Below are positions 52,642-63,816 of a stretch of 64,000 nucleotides of DNA, piece by piece. The stretch is from Variovorax fucosicus. GTDB lineage: Bacteria; Pseudomonadota; Gammaproteobacteria; Burkholderiales; Burkholderiaceae_C. How positions within the stretch are numbered: position 1 is the stretch's first letter; each line of letters begins with the position of its first letter. The notes below the pieces were generated by a model. That model did no database searches. It saw nothing but the letters and a program-made list of their open reading frames with translations, and was not told where the DNA came from. The position numbers and the translations under genes were made by a program. The DNA lies in the NCBI RefSeq assembly GCF_030316825.1, contig NZ_JASZYU010000003.1:914165-978164 (forward strand), in the 5' to 3' direction.

Positions 52642-53614
52642 AGAGGTGGCTGCGGTCGGTGGCCGAGCCGGATGGATGCTCGAATCGGGCTTTCATTTTA
52701 GTCAGCCATCCCCGAAACAATGGCCGGAACAGCGCCTGCAGGCTCAAACTCACGGGAACGACCGTGACGATGAGTGCAAGCAGGAAGAGCACGTACAGCA
52801 CCAGCAGCGGCTTGCGCTGCCAGCTGCCCGGTTTGCCGACGGCCATGATCAGCTTGCCCCAGAGATAGAAGCTGCGGGTGCCGGCCTTCTCGCTGATGTA
52901 GAGCCGTGGCTGGGCTATCACCGCACCGAGGCCGGCCAGCAGCGGGTTCGACCCGCGCTCGGCATCGCTGCGCAGCGCGTCCCGCAGCGCCAGCCCGAAG
53001 CGGCGCGCGCCGGTGATCTGCGCCACGCTCAGGCCCGCGTCCGGCAGGCCCCAGAAGCCGCGCTTGCGCCCGGACAGCAGCCAGACCGGTGTGGTGATGA
53101 AGGTGGCGAAGGTGTTGCCGGGGTCCGTCAGCACCACGTTGTCGATCAGCCGCGCACCAGTGGCCGCGAGGAGGACTTTCAGCTTTTCGTGCGCGAGCAG
53201 CCACATGTTGCGGCAGGCGATCACGGTGACCACGGGCTTCCCGTTCAACAGCCGGGCCGCCACCGGATGCTGCAGGAACGCGGTGATCGGCAGCGAGGGC
53301 GCCAGAAACCAGACCTGGTACGGCAGGATCACGAGGTCGAAGTTTTCGTCGCCCTTGAGCGAAAGCGGCGCGAGCGGCGGTGGCCGCATGTGGGCCGACT
53401 CGGGAAAAGCGTCGAAAAAGGTCAGAAAAGGCCAGGGAAACGGATGCGGCTGCAGCGGGCGCAGCGTTTCCACATGCACGCGGATGCCCGGATCGGCACG
53501 CAGCGGGGCCAGGATCTGCTCGGCGACCGCGTCGAGTTGCCCGGTCTGGGAGTAGCGGATCACCAGTACGCGCTTGGGCGGCGGCACGGGTGTGCTCGAT
53601 GAAAGGGAAGTCAC
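52631..53614 (-). CDS. DarA-like dialkylresorcinol condensing enzyme (flavodoxin-like aromatase)
   Basis: A 327-residue protein. The N-terminal half is flavodoxin-like, with the FMN phosphate loop YSQTGQL at about 21-27 and DLVILPYQVWFLAPSLPITAFL. The C-terminal half has one or two hydrophobic segments (LLVLYVLFLLALIVTVVPVSL). This layout matches proteins named DarA, which aromatise the DarB product to a resorcinol. It is the first gene of the operon. Its GTG start at 53614 has no clear ribosome site; a second GTG nine codons on is possible. Confidence 0.8.
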   Translation of the reverse strand: MTSLSSSTPVPPPKRVLVIRYSQTGQLDAVAEQILAPLRADPGIRVHVETLRPLQPHPFPWPFLTFFDAFPESAHMRPPPLAPLSLKGDENFDLVILPYQVWFLAPSLPITAFLQHPVAARLLNGKPVVTVIACRNMWLLAHEKLKVLLAATGARLIDNVVLTDPGNTFATFITTPVWLLSGRKRGFWGLPDAGLSVAQITGARRFGLALRDALRSDAERGSNPLLAGLGAVIAQPRLYISEKAGTRSFYLWGKLIMAVGKPGSWQRKPLLVLYVLFLLALIVTVVPVSLSLQALFRPLFRGWLTKMKARFEHPSGSATDRSHLYDD

Positions 53615-53665
53615 GGCGGCGCAGGAAGAAGGAAGAGGAAAGTCTGCAAATGTAGGTGAGCGCGC

Positions 53666-53698
53666 AAAAAAGGCTGCCGCACTCGCGTGCGGCAGCCT
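53666..53698 (-). terminator. Rho-independent terminator after the glp ABC operon
   Basis: AGGCTGCCGCAC (53671-53682) pairs perfectly with GTGCGGCAGCCT (53687-53698) around a 4-base loop. On the minus strand the stem is followed by a run of T (53671-53666). It ends the glp operon message after glpV and separates it from the DarA operon, whose promoter must lie in 53615-53665. Confidence 0.9.
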
Positions 53699-53726
53699 CC
53701 GTGGGCAGTCAAAGGGCTGGCAGGCC

Positions 53727-55457
<1,731 letters not shown>

Positions 55458-55478
55458 GAGTCTGTCTCCTCGGTTGGT

Positions 55479-55516
55479 GCTTCCCCGGTGTTGTGAGATC
55501 GCGGCTCCGGGGAAGC
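55479..55516. repeat. Hairpin between glpU and glpV
   Basis: GCTTCCCCGG (55479-55488) and CCGGGGAAGC (55507-55516) are exact 10-bp inverted arms with an 18-base loop, in the 95-bp gap before glpV. No T-run follows, so a terminator is unlikely. It may protect the upstream or downstream message, allowing a higher level of the binding protein. Confidence 0.55.
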
Positions 55517-55552
55517 AGAGAGCCGGATTCGCGAATTCAATTCAGAGCGTGA

Positions 55553-55861
55553 TCAGCCTTTGCGCATCACCAGCGCCAGCAGACCCATCGACAGCACGAA
55601 GCTGATCCAGATCGAAGGCTCGACCTCCAGGCCCATCCATTCCTGGAACTTGCCCGCGAGGCCGATGAAAACCAGATTCAGATAGGCCGCTGCGAGCAGC
55701 CCGATGAAGAGGCGGTCGCCGCGCGTGGTTTCGATCGGCAGCCAGCCCTTTCGCATCACGGTGGGCGACTTGAACTCCCACACCGTCATGCCGACCAGCA
55801 TCAGGCCGATGCACGTGAAGAACACGGCCACCGGCGTTGTCCAGACCATCCATTCGAACAT
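55553..55861 (-). CDS. glpU: DUF2160 membrane protein GlpU
   Basis: A 102-residue protein with three predicted helices, opening FEWMVWTTPVAVFFTCIGLMLVGMTVWE. DUF2160 proteins occur between glpQ and glpV in GlpSTPQUV systems; their role in the transporter is not established. The start at ATG 55861 gives the family N-terminus, 10 bp after glpQ. Confidence 0.9.
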   Translation of the reverse strand: MFEWMVWTTPVAVFFTCIGLMLVGMTVWEFKSPTVMRKGWLPIETTRGDRLFIGLLAAAYLNLVFIGLAGKFQEWMGLEVEPSIWISFVLSMGLLALVMRKG

Positions 55862-55871
55862 TCGTTTCTCC

Positions 55872-56684
55872 TCAGACTCTGCCCATCGCGAAACCCTTCG
55901 CGATGTAGTGCCGCACAAACCAGATCACGATCGCGCCCGGCACGATGGTCAGCACCCCGGCCGCGGCCAGCGTCGCCCAGTCCATGCCCGAGGCACTCAC
56001 GGTGCGCGTCATGGTGGCGACGATCGGCTTGGCGTTGACGCTGGTGAGCGTGCGTGCCAGCAGCAGCTCGACCCAGCTGAACATGAAGCAGAAGAACGCC
56101 GCCACGCCGACACCGGCCTTGATCAGCGGCAGGAAGATCGTGAGGAAGAAGCGCGGGAACGAATAGCCGTCGATGTAGGCCGTCTCGTCGATCTCGCGCG
56201 GAATGCCGCTCATGAAGCCTTCCAGAATCCACACCGCCAGCGGCACGTTGAACAGCAGGTGCGCCAGCGCCACGCCGAGGTGCGTGTCCATCAGGCCCAC
56301 GGTCGTGTAGAGCTGGAAGAACGGCAGCAGGAACACCGCGGGCGGCGTCATGCGGTTGGTCAGCAGCCAGAAGAACACATGCTTGTCGCCAAGGAACGAA
56401 TAGCGCGAAAACGCATACGCCGCGGGCAGCGCCACGGTGAGCGAGATCACCGTGTTGATGCCGACATAGATCAGGCTGTTGATGTAGCCCGAATACCAGC
56501 TCTCGTCGGTGAAGATGCGTGCGTAGTTGGCCCAGGTGAAGTGCTGCGGAAAGAACGAGAAGCTCGACAGGATCTCCTCGTTGGTCTTGAAGCTCATGTT
56601 GATCATCCAGTAGATGGGCAACAGGGCGAACAGGATGTAGAGCAGCAGGAAGATGCTGCGCTTCTGGAAGCGTTTGTCAGTCAT
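55872..56684 (-). CDS. glpQ: Glycerol ABC transporter permease GlpQ
   Basis: A 270-residue inner-membrane protein with six helices. EGFMSGIPREIDETAYIDGYSFPRFFLTIFLPLIKAG is the EAA loop that contacts the ATPases. The start at ATG 56684 follows GGGGGCAAT; the longer frame begins in the repeat. It is separated from glpP by an 81-bp gap with a repeat, unusual in this otherwise compact operon. Confidence 0.92.
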   Translation of the reverse strand: MTDKRFQKRSIFLLLYILFALLPIYWMINMSFKTNEEILSSFSFFPQHFTWANYARIFTDESWYSGYINSLIYVGINTVISLTVALPAAYAFSRYSFLGDKHVFFWLLTNRMTPPAVFLLPFFQLYTTVGLMDTHLGVALAHLLFNVPLAVWILEGFMSGIPREIDETAYIDGYSFPRFFLTIFLPLIKAGVGVAAFFCFMFSWVELLLARTLTSVNAKPIVATMTRTVSASGMDWATLAAAGVLTIVPGAIVIWFVRHYIAKGFAMGRV

Positions 56685-56697
56685 ATTGCCCCCACGC

Positions 56698-56764
56698 GCT
56701 GCATTTCGTGTCATCGCTGCCCCCCGAGGGGGCGCGAACTTGCTTGGGGCGGCCCGGCGCGGCG
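56698..56764. repeat. GC-rich intergenic repeat between glpP and glpQ
   Basis: The gap contains GCCCCCCGAGGGGGC (56719-56733) as a compact hairpin and then CTTGGGGCGGCCCGGCGCGGCG. The text TGTCATCGCTGCCCCCCGAGGGGGCGC followed by GGGGCGGCCCGGCG is a common intergenic repeat pattern in Comamonadaceae, as remembered. It appears inserted between two permease genes. Confidence 0.55.
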
Positions 56765-56765
56765 T

Positions 56766-57652
<887 letters not shown>

Positions 57653-57656
<4 letters not shown>

Positions 57657-58723
57657 GCGACCAGCTCCTCGTTTTGGTAGTAGCAGGTGTGCGTGTCCAG
57701 CACCTGGAGCCACACCGTTTCGCCGACAGCGGGCACCACCACGTCGGAATGCAGCCGAACCTTGAGCACGCCGTCACCGGCCCTGGCGCTCAGCATCTGG
57801 TGCGTGCCGACGTCCTGCAGCAGCGACACCGTGGCTGGCACCGCGCCCGCCGAATGGGGTGCAGCGAGCTTGACGTATTCGGGCCGGATGCCGAGCTTGA
57901 GCGCGCCTTCGGGCAGGCTGCGCGTCAGCCGCAGTTTGGCGCCCGCCACTTCCAGGCTGCCGGCATGGCTTTGCGCCGCCATGAAGTTCATGCCCGGCGA
58001 GCCGATGAAATGGCCGACGAAGGTGTGGGCCGGCCGCTCGAACAGCGCTTCGGCACTGCCGACCTGAACCGCCTTGCCGCGCGTCATGACCACCACCTCT
58101 TCGGCAAAGGTGAGAGCCTCGACCTGGTCGTGCGTGACGTAGATCAGCGTGAGCTTGAGTTCGCGGTGGATCTGCTTGAGCTTGCGCCGCAATTGCCACT
58201 TGAGGTGCGGATCGATCACCGTGAGCGGCTCGTCGAACAGCACCGCCGACACGTCGCTGCGCACCAACCCGCGGCCCAGGGAAATCTTCTGCTTGGCATC
58301 GGCCGCGAGGCCGGCTGCGCGCTGGTTGAGCTGGCCGCTCATGTCGAGCATCTCGGCGATCTCGCCGACGCGCTTCTTGATCTGGTCGGCCGGCACCTTG
58401 CGGTTGCGCAGCGGAAACGCCAGGTTCTCGGCCACCGTCATGGTGTCGTAGATCACCGGAAACTGGAACACCTGGGCGATGTTGCGCTCCTGCGGCGTGG
58501 CGTGCGTCATGTCGCGGCCGTCGAAGGTCACCGTGCCCTGCGACGGCACCAGCAAGCCCGAAATGATGTTGAGCATGGTGGTCTTGCCGCAGCCCGAGGG
58601 CCCAAGCAGCGCGTAGGCGCCGCCGTCGCGAAAGCTCATCTTCAGAGGCAGCAGCGCGTAGTCGCTTTCCTGCGTTGGGTTGGCACGGTAGGCGTGCGCG
58701 AGATCGAGGTCAATGCGTGACAT
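57653..58723 (-). CDS. glpT: Glycerol ABC transporter ATP-binding protein GlpT
   Basis: A 356-residue ATPase with Walker A GPSGCGKTTML and Walker B VLFDEPLTVID; the signature region reads KQKISLGRGLVRS, not a standard LSGGQ. The last 110 residues are an OB-type regulatory domain. It pairs with GlpS, as GlpST systems use two different ATPases. It lies 8 bp after glpS. Confidence 0.92.
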
Positions 58724-58731
58724 GGCGTTCC

Positions 58732-59805
58732 TCAGGGCGTCTTGCGCCAGGCGGGCGCGATGGCCAGCCGGTCGCTTGCGTCGAACACATAGGCCTGCGT
58801 GGCGCTGAAATAAAGGGTGATCGCCTCGCCCAGTTCCAGCCGGTGCACGCCGGTGAGTTGCGCCACCAGTTCGCCGACCACCGTGTGCACGTGCACGAAG
58901 GTGTCGGAGCCGGAGATCTCGGCCAGTTCCACCTTGCCGGACAACGCGATGTCGCCCTGCCCTGCGTCGACGTTGAGCGCGCTCGCACGCAGGCCGACGG
59001 TGAGCTTGCCGTCATTGCCGGCCGGCAGCGCCAGCGGCAGCAGCGGCCCGCCTTCGAGCTGCACGCCGCCGGCCGCGGCACGGCCTTTCAGCAGGTTCAT
59101 CGGGGGATCGCTGAAGGCCCGCGCCACGCGCAGCGATTGCGGCGCGTGGAAGACCTCGGCGGTCGGGCCGTACTGCAGCAGTTCACCAGCGTCCATCACG
59201 GCGGTGTAGCCGCCCAGCAGCAGCGCCTCGCCCGGTTCGGTGGTGGCATAGATCACGGTCGAGTCGCCACTGGCGAACAGTTGCGTGAGCTCTTCGCGCA
59301 AGCCTTCACGCAGCTTGTAGTCGAGGTTGACCAGGGGTTCGTCCAGCAGCATAAGCGGTGCGTTCTTGGCCAGCGCCCGCGCCAGCGCCACGCGCTGCTG
59401 CTGGCCGCCCGACAGTTCCTGCGGATAGCGGTCGAGAAACATGCCGATGTGCAGCTTGTCGGCGAGTGCCTTGACGCGCGCATCGATGTCCGGCTCGCCA
59501 CGCAGCTTGAGCGGCGAGGCAATGTTGTCGGCCACCTTGAGCGAGGGATAGTTGATGAACTGCTGGTACACCATGGCCACGTTGCGCTCGCGCACCGCCA
59601 TGCCGGTGACATCCTTGCCGTTGACCACGACCCGGCCCGTGCTCGGCGTGTCGAGCCCGGCCATCAGGCGCATCAGGCTGGTCTTGCCGGCCTGCGTGGC
59701 GCCGAGCAGCACCGTGACCGCGCCGGTCTTCGGCGCGATGCTCTGCTCGTAGAGCCAGGTTTGCGCGCCAACCTTCTTGGTGACGCGCTCCAGTGTCAGT
59801 TGCAT
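58732..59805 (-). CDS. glpS: Glycerol ABC transporter ATP-binding protein GlpS
   Basis: A 357-residue ATPase with Walker A GATQAGKTSLM, signature LSGGQQQRVALARAL and Walker B LMLLDEPLVNLD. ATQAGK is a less common Walker A but fits GxxxxGK[ST]. The switch residue is ATTEPGEA, with no histidine at the usual site (compare VTHD in GlpT). So the second ATP site may be the active one. Its start overlaps the glpD end by 10 bp. Confidence 0.92.
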   Translation of the reverse strand: MQLTLERVTKKVGAQTWLYEQSIAPKTGAVTVLLGATQAGKTSLMRLMAGLDTPSTGRVVVNGKDVTGMAVRERNVAMVYQQFINYPSLKVADNIASPLKLRGEPDIDARVKALADKLHIGMFLDRYPQELSGGQQQRVALARALAKNAPLMLLDEPLVNLDYKLREGLREELTQLFASGDSTVIYATTEPGEALLLGGYTAVMDAGELLQYGPTAEVFHAPQSLRVARAFSDPPMNLLKGRAAAGGVQLEGGPLLPLALPAGNDGKLTVGLRASALNVDAGQGDIALSGKVELAEISGSDTFVHVHTVVGELVAQLTGVHRLELGEAITLYFSATQAYVFDASDRLAIAPAWRKTP

Positions 59806-61436
59806 GCACTCCCCTCCGCCTGGAACCAGGCCTCCACCTGCGCGCGTTCCGCCGCGCTGCAGTGCAACCCGAGCTTGGACCGACGCCACAACACATCGTG
59901 CGCCGTCATCGCCCATTCACCGGATTGCAGATAGCGCAGTTCGCGCTCGAAAAGACCCGGCGCCACCTCGGCGCCGAGATCGGCCATCGATGCCGCGTCG
60001 CCGAGCACGAGTTCGACCCGTGCGCCGTAGCCGCGCGCCAGCCGGCGCACCAGCGCGGCGGGCAGCCAGCCGTACCGCTTCTGTACTGCGACAACGAAGC
60101 GTTCGAAATCCTCATCGGGCCGCCTGGCGGCGCCGATCCACGCCGACAGGTCGCCGCCGGCCAGGAAGGCGCCGTCGGTCCAGGCCGCGCGGGTCTCGCC
60201 CAGCATGCGACCCACCTCGTCGGCGGCGTCTTCCGCCAGCTTGCGGAAGGTGGTGATCTTGCCGCCCCAGACCGACATCAGTGGTGCGGCTTCGGTGTTG
60301 GGCTCGAGCAGGTAATCGCGCGTGACGGCCGAAGGGTCGCCCGAGGCGTCGTCGAGCAGCGGTCGCACGCCGGAATAGGTCCACACCACGTCGGCCGGCA
60401 CGATCGGCTTTTCGAAATAGCGACTGGCCTGGGTGCAGAGGTACGCGATCTCGTCGTCGCCGATGCGCGCCGCGCCAGGGTCGTCGCCCGCGATCTCGAT
60501 GTCGGTGGTGCCGATCAGCGTGAACGCGTCCTGGTACGGAATCGCGAAGATGATCCGTTTGTCGGGATTCTGGAAGATGTAGGCGTGGTCGTGCTCGAAC
60601 AGGCGCGGCACCACGATGTGGCTGCCCTTGACCAGTCGCAGGCTCTTCTTGGCCAGCGTCTCGCCATGCGCCGAGCGCGCCACGCTGCGCAGGAACGATT
60701 CGGCCCAGGGGCCTGCCGCATTGACCACGGCGCGCGCGCGCACGGTGCGCGTGCCCTGCGGGCCTTCGAGGGTCGCGACCCAGCCCTCGCTGCCACGCTG
60801 CGCCGCGACGCACCGGGTGCGCGTGAAAACCTGCGCGCCTCGTTCGCGCGCATCGAGCGCGTTCAGCACCACCAGGCGCGCGTCGTCGACCCAGCCGTCG
60901 GAATACACGAAGCCGCGCCGGTAGCTTTTCTTGAGCGGCACGCCAGCTGCATGCCGGTGCAGGTCGACCGTGCGCGAACCCGGCAGTACTTCGCGCTTGG
61001 CAAGGTGGTCGTACATGAACAGGCCGATGCGGATCATCCAGGCCGGCCGCATCGAGGGGTCGTGCGGCATCACGAACCGCAGCGGCCACATGATGTGCGG
61101 CGCGCTGCGCAGGAGCACCTCGCGCTCCTGCAAGGCCTTGCGCACCAGCGAGAACTCGTAGTACTCGAGATAGCGCAAACCGCCATGAATCAGCTTGGTC
61201 GAAGACGACGAAGTGTGCGAGGCAAGATCGTCTTTCTCGCACAGCACCACCCGCCAGCCCCGCCCGGCCAAATCGCGCGCAATGCCGCAGCCATTGATGC
61301 CGCCGCCGACGATCAGCACGTCGCAGTCGATCTCGGAAACAGGCTCGGGGGACGGAATGGCGCTCACGGCAGAAGTAATCAAGGGACGGTGACTTTGTTC
61401 ACAATGGGCGGCTTCGGCGCTTTCGTATGTTTTCAT
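59796..61436 (-). CDS. glpD: Aerobic glycerol-3-phosphate dehydrogenase
   Basis: A 546-residue FAD enzyme of the inner-membrane face that oxidises glycerol 3-phosphate and reduces quinone. DVLIVGGGINGCGIARDLAGRGW is the FAD-binding motif, and STKLIHGGLRYLEYYEFSLV is the GlpD signature. It has an N-terminal extension of about 37 residues before the FAD motif compared with E. coli GlpD (501 residues). AAGGAACC precedes ATG 61436. It opens the operon glpD-glpSTPQUV. Confidence 0.96.
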   Translation of the reverse strand: MKTYESAEAAHCEQSHRPLITSAVSAIPSPEPVSEIDCDVLIVGGGINGCGIARDLAGRGWRVVLCEKDDLASHTSSSSTKLIHGGLRYLEYYEFSLVRKALQEREVLLRSAPHIMWPLRFVMPHDPSMRPAWMIRIGLFMYDHLAKREVLPGSRTVDLHRHAAGVPLKKSYRRGFVYSDGWVDDARLVVLNALDARERGAQVFTRTRCVAAQRGSEGWVATLEGPQGTRTVRARAVVNAAGPWAESFLRSVARSAHGETLAKKSLRLVKGSHIVVPRLFEHDHAYIFQNPDKRIIFAIPYQDAFTLIGTTDIEIAGDDPGAARIGDDEIAYLCTQASRYFEKPIVPADVVWTYSGVRPLLDDASGDPSAVTRDYLLEPNTEAAPLMSVWGGKITTFRKLAEDAADEVGRMLGETRAAWTDGAFLAGGDLSAWIGAARRPDEDFERFVVAVQKRYGWLPAALVRRLARGYGARVELVLGDAASMADLGAEVAPGLFERELRYLQSGEWAMTAHDVLWRRSKLGLHCSAAERAQVEAWFQAEGSACN

Positions 61437-61481
61437 TTTGGTTCCTTACGGCGCGATTTTCCTCGGAGTTAACCCTTAGTC

Positions 61482-61500
61482 TTGTTCGTTTACTTTCGCC
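61482..61500. promoter_or_regulatory. Candidate GlpR operator
   Basis: Two TTCG repeats (61485-61488 and 61495-61498) are spaced by one helical turn in TGTTCGTTTACTTTCGCC, between the divergent glpD and glpR starts. DeoR-type GlpR sites often contain such repeated TTCG units. The promoters are not resolved. Confidence 0.4.
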
Positions 61501-61529
61501 ATAAAGTGCCTCAATCGCTCTTTCCAGCC

Positions 61530-62312
61530 GTGTCCGTGAACTCCAATCCCCGCCAGATCAACCTGCTCGACACAGTGCGTGCACGCGGCGCAGTCACGGT
61601 CGAGCAGCTTGCGGAGATGCTGGGCGTGACGCTGCAGACCGTGCGCCGCGATGTCCAGCGCCTGGCCGACGAGGGCTTGTTGACGCGCTTTCACGGCGGC
61701 GTGCGCGTACCGACTTCCACCACCGAGAACATCGGCTACCAGCAGCGCGAAACGCTGCACGCGGAGGGCAAGGCGCGCATCGCGCGCGCCGTGGCGGCGC
61801 AGGTGCCGAACAACTGCTCGCTGATCCTCAACATCGGCACCACGACCGAGGCCATTGCGAAGGCACTGCTGCGCCACACCGGCTTGCGCATCATCACCAA
61901 CAACCTCAATGTCGCGGCAATCCTCAGCGACAACCCGCAGTGCGAAGTGATCGTGGCCGGCGGCTCGGTGCGGCCGCGCGACCGCGCCATCGTGGGCGAA
62001 GCGACGATCGACTTCATCCGGCAGTTCAAGGTCGACATCGCGCTCATCGGCGTCTCGAGCATCGAGTCCGATGGCTCGCTGCGCGACTTCGACCTGCGTG
62101 AAGTGAAAGTGGCACAGACCATCATTGCGCAGGCGCGCGAGATCTGGCTCGCGGCCGATGCGAGCAAATTCAACCGGCCGGCCATGATCGAGCTCGGCAA
62201 CCTGTCGCAGATCGACCGGCTCTTCACCGACGCGCCGCCACCGCCGCCCTTCCCCGAGCTGCTCGCGCGCGCACAGGTGCGTTGCGACATCGCTTCCGAC
62301 AATCCCTTGTGA
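61530..62312 (+). CDS. glpR: DeoR-family repressor GlpR
   Basis: A 260-residue regulator (from GTG 61530) with an N-terminal DeoR winged helix (LLDTVRARGAVTVEQLAEMLGVTLQTVRRDVQRLADEGLLTRFHGG) and a sugar-phosphate isomerase-like sensor domain with NIGTTTEAIA and DIALIGVSSIESDGS. GlpR binds glycerol 3-phosphate and then releases DNA. The start is uncertain: a TTG at 61482 and a GTG at 61536 are also in frame. It is divergent from glpD and 10 bp before glpK. Confidence 0.92.
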   Translation: MSVNSNPRQINLLDTVRARGAVTVEQLAEMLGVTLQTVRRDVQRLADEGLLTRFHGGVRVPTSTTENIGYQQRETLHAEGKARIARAVAAQVPNNCSLILNIGTTTEAIAKALLRHTGLRIITNNLNVAAILSDNPQCEVIVAGGSVRPRDRAIVGEATIDFIRQFKVDIALIGVSSIESDGSLRDFDLREVKVAQTIIAQAREIWLAADASKFNRPAMIELGNLSQIDRLFTDAPPPPPFPELLARAQVRCDIASDNPL

Positions 62313-62322
62313 CGAGTTCTCA

Positions 62323-63816
62323 ATGACCTATCTGCTGGCCCTGGATCAGGGCACTTCGAGTTCGCGCAGCATCGTGTTCGACCGCGAGGGCCGCATCGTC
62401 GCGATGGCGCAGCGCGAGCTGACGCAGATCTATCCGCAGCCGGGCTGGGTCGAGCACGATCCGCGCGAGATCTGGAAGAGCCAACTGGCCACTGCGCGCG
62501 ACGTGCTGCAGAAGGCGAAGCTCGAAGCCCGGGACATCCATGCCATCGGCATCACCAACCAGCGCGAGACCACCGTGCTGTGGAACCGCAAGACCGGCGA
62601 GCCGGTTCACAACGCGATCGTCTGGCAGGATCGGCGCGCCGAACCGATGTGTGCGCAATTGCGCGAAGAAGGCATGGCCGACACCATCCGCGACAAGACC
62701 GGCCTCGTCATCGACGCCTACTTCTCCGGCACCAAGCTGCGCTGGCTGCTCGACAACGTGCCCGGCGCGCGTGCCGCGGCCGAAGGCGGCGAACTCGCGT
62801 TCGGAACGATCGACAGCTGGCTCATCTGGCAGCTGACCGGGGGCAAGGTGCATGTCACCGACGTGAGCAACGCGTCGCGCACGATGCTGTTCAACGTGCA
62901 CGACAACGCCTGGGACGCCGACCTGCTGAAGGCGCTCGACATTCCCGCCGCGCTGATGCCTGACGTGAAGCCCTCGAGCGCGCATTTCGCCGACGTCGAT
63001 GCGCAACTGCTGGGCCGTGCCATCCCGATCGGCGGCGTCGCCGGCGACCAGCAAAGCGCCCTGTTCGGCCAGGCCTGCTTCCAGGCCGGCATGGCCAAGA
63101 ACACCTACGGCACCGGCTGCTTCCTGCTGATGCACACCGGCGACGCGTTCCAGCCTTCGCACAATGGCCTGCTCGTGACCAGCGCCGCGCAAACCAGTGC
63201 CCAGCCGCAGTACGCGATGGAGGGCAGCGTGTTCGTCGGTGGCGCCGTCGTTCAATGGCTGCGCGACGGCCTCAAGGCGATCCAGGGCAGCGCCCAGGTG
63301 CAGGGGCTGGCCGAGAGCGTGCCCGACGCCGGCGGCGTGATGATGGTGCCCGCCTTCACCGGCCTGGGCGCGCCCTACTGGAATGCCGATGCGCGCGGCA
63401 CCATCACCGGCCTGACCCGTGGCACCACGGTCGCGCACATCGCACGGGCTGCGCTGGAAAGCATCGCCTACCAGAGCGCCGCGTTGCTACAGGCCATGAG
63501 CCGCGACGCCGTCGCGGCCGGCGGCAAGCCCGTGGCAGAGCTGCGCGTCGACGGTGGCGCCTGCGTCAACGACCTGCTGATGCAGTTCCAGGCCGACCTG
63601 CTGGGCATCCCGGTGGTGCGACCCGAGGTGATCGAAACCACCGCACTCGGCGCCGCCTATCTCGCGGGGCTCTCGAGCGGCATCTACGAAAGCACGGAAC
63701 AGTTGTCGAAGCAGTGGCGGGTGCAGCGCCGCTTCATTCCGACCATGGGCCGCGCCCAGGCGGAGGAGTCGATGGCGCGCTGGGAGCGGGCCGTCCGCCA
63801 GGCCACGACTGTTTGA
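62323..63816 (+). CDS. glpK: Glycerol kinase
   Basis: A 497-residue FGGY kinase that phosphorylates glycerol with ATP. LLALDQGTSSSRSIVFD is the phosphate loop, ITNQRETTVLWNRKTG is typical, and GGVAGDQQSALFGQ holds the catalytic aspartate. The IIAGlc-binding segment of E. coli GlpK is not seen at the C-terminal part (GIYESTEQLSKQWRVQR is present there). It is cotranscribed with glpR. Confidence 0.97.
   Translation: MTYLLALDQGTSSSRSIVFDREGRIVAMAQRELTQIYPQPGWVEHDPREIWKSQLATARDVLQKAKLEARDIHAIGITNQRETTVLWNRKTGEPVHNAIVWQDRRAEPMCAQLREEGMADTIRDKTGLVIDAYFSGTKLRWLLDNVPGARAAAEGGELAFGTIDSWLIWQLTGGKVHVTDVSNASRTMLFNVHDNAWDADLLKALDIPAALMPDVKPSSAHFADVDAQLLGRAIPIGGVAGDQQSALFGQACFQAGMAKNTYGTGCFLLMHTGDAFQPSHNGLLVTSAAQTSAQPQYAMEGSVFVGGAVVQWLRDGLKAIQGSAQVQGLAESVPDAGGVMMVPAFTGLGAPYWNADARGTITGLTRGTTVAHIARAALESIAYQSAALLQAMSRDAVAAGGKPVAELRVDGGACVNDLLMQFQADLLGIPVVRPEVIETTALGAAYLAGLSSGIYESTEQLSKQWRVQRRFIPTMGRAQAEESMARWERAVRQATTV

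Noticed and set aside
55479..55516. A rho-independent terminator between glpU and glpV
   Set aside because: The stem has a long loop and no T-run, and glpV needs the operon promoter. A processing or stabilising hairpin fits better.
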